23,395 nucleotides of DNA from Phycisphaerae bacterium. Lineage in GTDB: Bacteria; Planctomycetota; Phycisphaerae; Phycisphaerales; SM1A02. A program made the translations under genes and the position numbers. The stretch is from contig JABJQE010000221.1 of assembly GCA_018663565.1 (NCBI GenBank), positions 1 through 23,395 on the forward strand, written 5' to 3'. Under the pieces are notes generated by a model. The model was given only the letters and a program-made list of their open reading frames with translations. It was not told where the DNA came from and ran no database searches. Position 1 is the first letter of the stretch. Each line of letters begins with the position of its first letter. Positions 22,938 to 23,395 of this stretch are shown piece by piece.

Positions 22938-23325
22938 TACGGACTGCGCTGTATGGCGTATCGATTGAGCGGTTCTTGTACTCATGATGCGTAAGAAGGA
23001 GCACATTCCATGTCTTAGCACAGGACTCATTATTGGTTAGTGCCATGATCCTGATTGGAGCATCAGCAGACTCGCTCGCCGACACCGCCACATATGAGCT
23101 GCTGGCTGAGTCCTTATCTGGGACAAGTTCGCGACATAGCAGCCAATCTGGCAGGCCTCAAACGCCCCCCGACGCCCTTCGGCGGGCAAAAAAGAGGAGT
23201 TTTGTCATGGCGAGGTCGTTATTTCGGCACGCTGCTTGCATCAGTACTACGTCCTCTCTCAGATCTACTGAGCTCGAGGTATGGGGATCGCGGCCTGAAG
23301 CCGCTCCCCAGGAAGGAAATACAAG
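22938..23325 (+). other. long non-coding leader upstream of dnaK
   Basis: This stretch has no convincing gene. It contains a short GC hairpin with a CTTC loop (23173-23184) followed by an A-run, a hairpin CTCAG/CTGAG (23258-23272) with a further CCTC/GAGG pair outside it, and a strong hairpin GGGG..GCGGC/GCCGC.CCCC (23283-23309) ending at the dnaK ribosome site. A GAGGAG site (23194-23199) stands 7 nt before an ATG at 23207 whose frame stays open past the dnaK start and to the window end; it encodes nothing familiar. Confidence 0.5.
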
Positions 23326-23395
23326 ATGTCAAAAATCATTGGAATCGATCTCGGAACAACCAACTCATGCGTGGCCGTCATGGAAGGTGATCAAC
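23326..23395 (+). CDS. dnaK: molecular chaperone DnaK (Hsp70), N-terminus only
   Basis: Only 23 codons are in the window. They read MSKIIGIDLGTTNSCVAVMEG, the invariant beginning of DnaK, including the phosphate-1 loop DLGTTNS. DnaK is the ATP-driven Hsp70 chaperone of the cytoplasm. AAGGA lies 8 nt before the ATG. The rest of the gene continues beyond the right edge. Confidence 0.96.
   Translation, partial: MSKIIGIDLGTTNSCVAVMEGDQ

Noticed and set aside
21757..22968. 403-aa plus-strand open frame
   Set aside because: It is antisense to the ATP-grasp ligase, which has convincing motifs; the product has no recognisable domain.
23015..23044. CIRCE-like operator before dnaK (TTAGCAC ... TTAGTGC)
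   Set aside because: The two halves are in direct rather than inverted orientation, so it does not match TTAGCACTC-N9-GAGTGCTAA.
23055..23390. 111-aa plus-strand open frame over the dnaK leader
   Set aside because: It overlaps the dnaK start in another frame, has no domain and no good ribosome site; the leader reading is more plausible.

Overview
The window looks like chromosomal DNA of a planctomycete, most likely of the Phycisphaerae/Phycisphaerales type. The clues are a secreted three-module C-type-lectin protein with Asp/Asn/Gly calcium loops and a dockerin-like C-terminus of the kind common in that group, an outer-membrane PagL-type lipid A deacylase (so a Gram-negative envelope), moderately GC-rich DNA, and tightly packed operons. 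The lineage is an inference from protein style; no rRNA marker is present.

Layout. 1-1542: tRNA-Glu(UUC) on the minus strand with a GC-rich hairpin after it, then plus-strand genes for a nucleoside-phosphorylase-fold protein and a PagL-like deacylase. 1588-8032 (minus): a fatty-acid/phospholipid operon read rpmF-plsX-fabH-fabD-lipoprotein-fabG-acpP-fabF, with a clear sigma70-type promoter in front of rpmF and a probable second promoter in front of acpP. A proline/glycine-rich lipoprotein gene sits inside the otherwise canonical fab order.

8318-16336 (minus): eight genes with overlapping or almost touching ends, hence one operon: a small PH-like membrane protein, a 131-aa soluble protein, a 608-aa MutL/GlmL-family ASKHA ATPase, a 374-aa protein with a KOW-like C-terminus, a fibronectin-III/DUF6754 membrane protein, and three further membrane proteins. 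No B12-dependent mutase gene is present, although MutL is known as a mutase-associated ATPase. This is the best candidate in the window for an undescribed system: probably an inner-membrane complex with a cytoplasmic ATPase and a periplasmic sensing or adhesion domain. Its function cannot be read from the sequence.

16391-18193 (plus): a TauE/SafE-type transporter and a stand-alone RlmK-type 23S rRNA methyltransferase. 18236-20476 (minus): the secreted lectin/dockerin protein, with a 124-bp internal duplication that is almost identical. 20739-21737 (minus): a DusB-type tRNA dihydrouridine synthase; its TGA stop is followed by a perfect hairpin and an in-frame transmembrane-plus-arginine segment. 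21865-22857 (minus): a D-Ala-D-Ala-ligase-like ATP-grasp enzyme. 22858-23325: a long non-coding leader with a good promoter and hairpins, leading into dnaK, of which only the first 70 bases are present.
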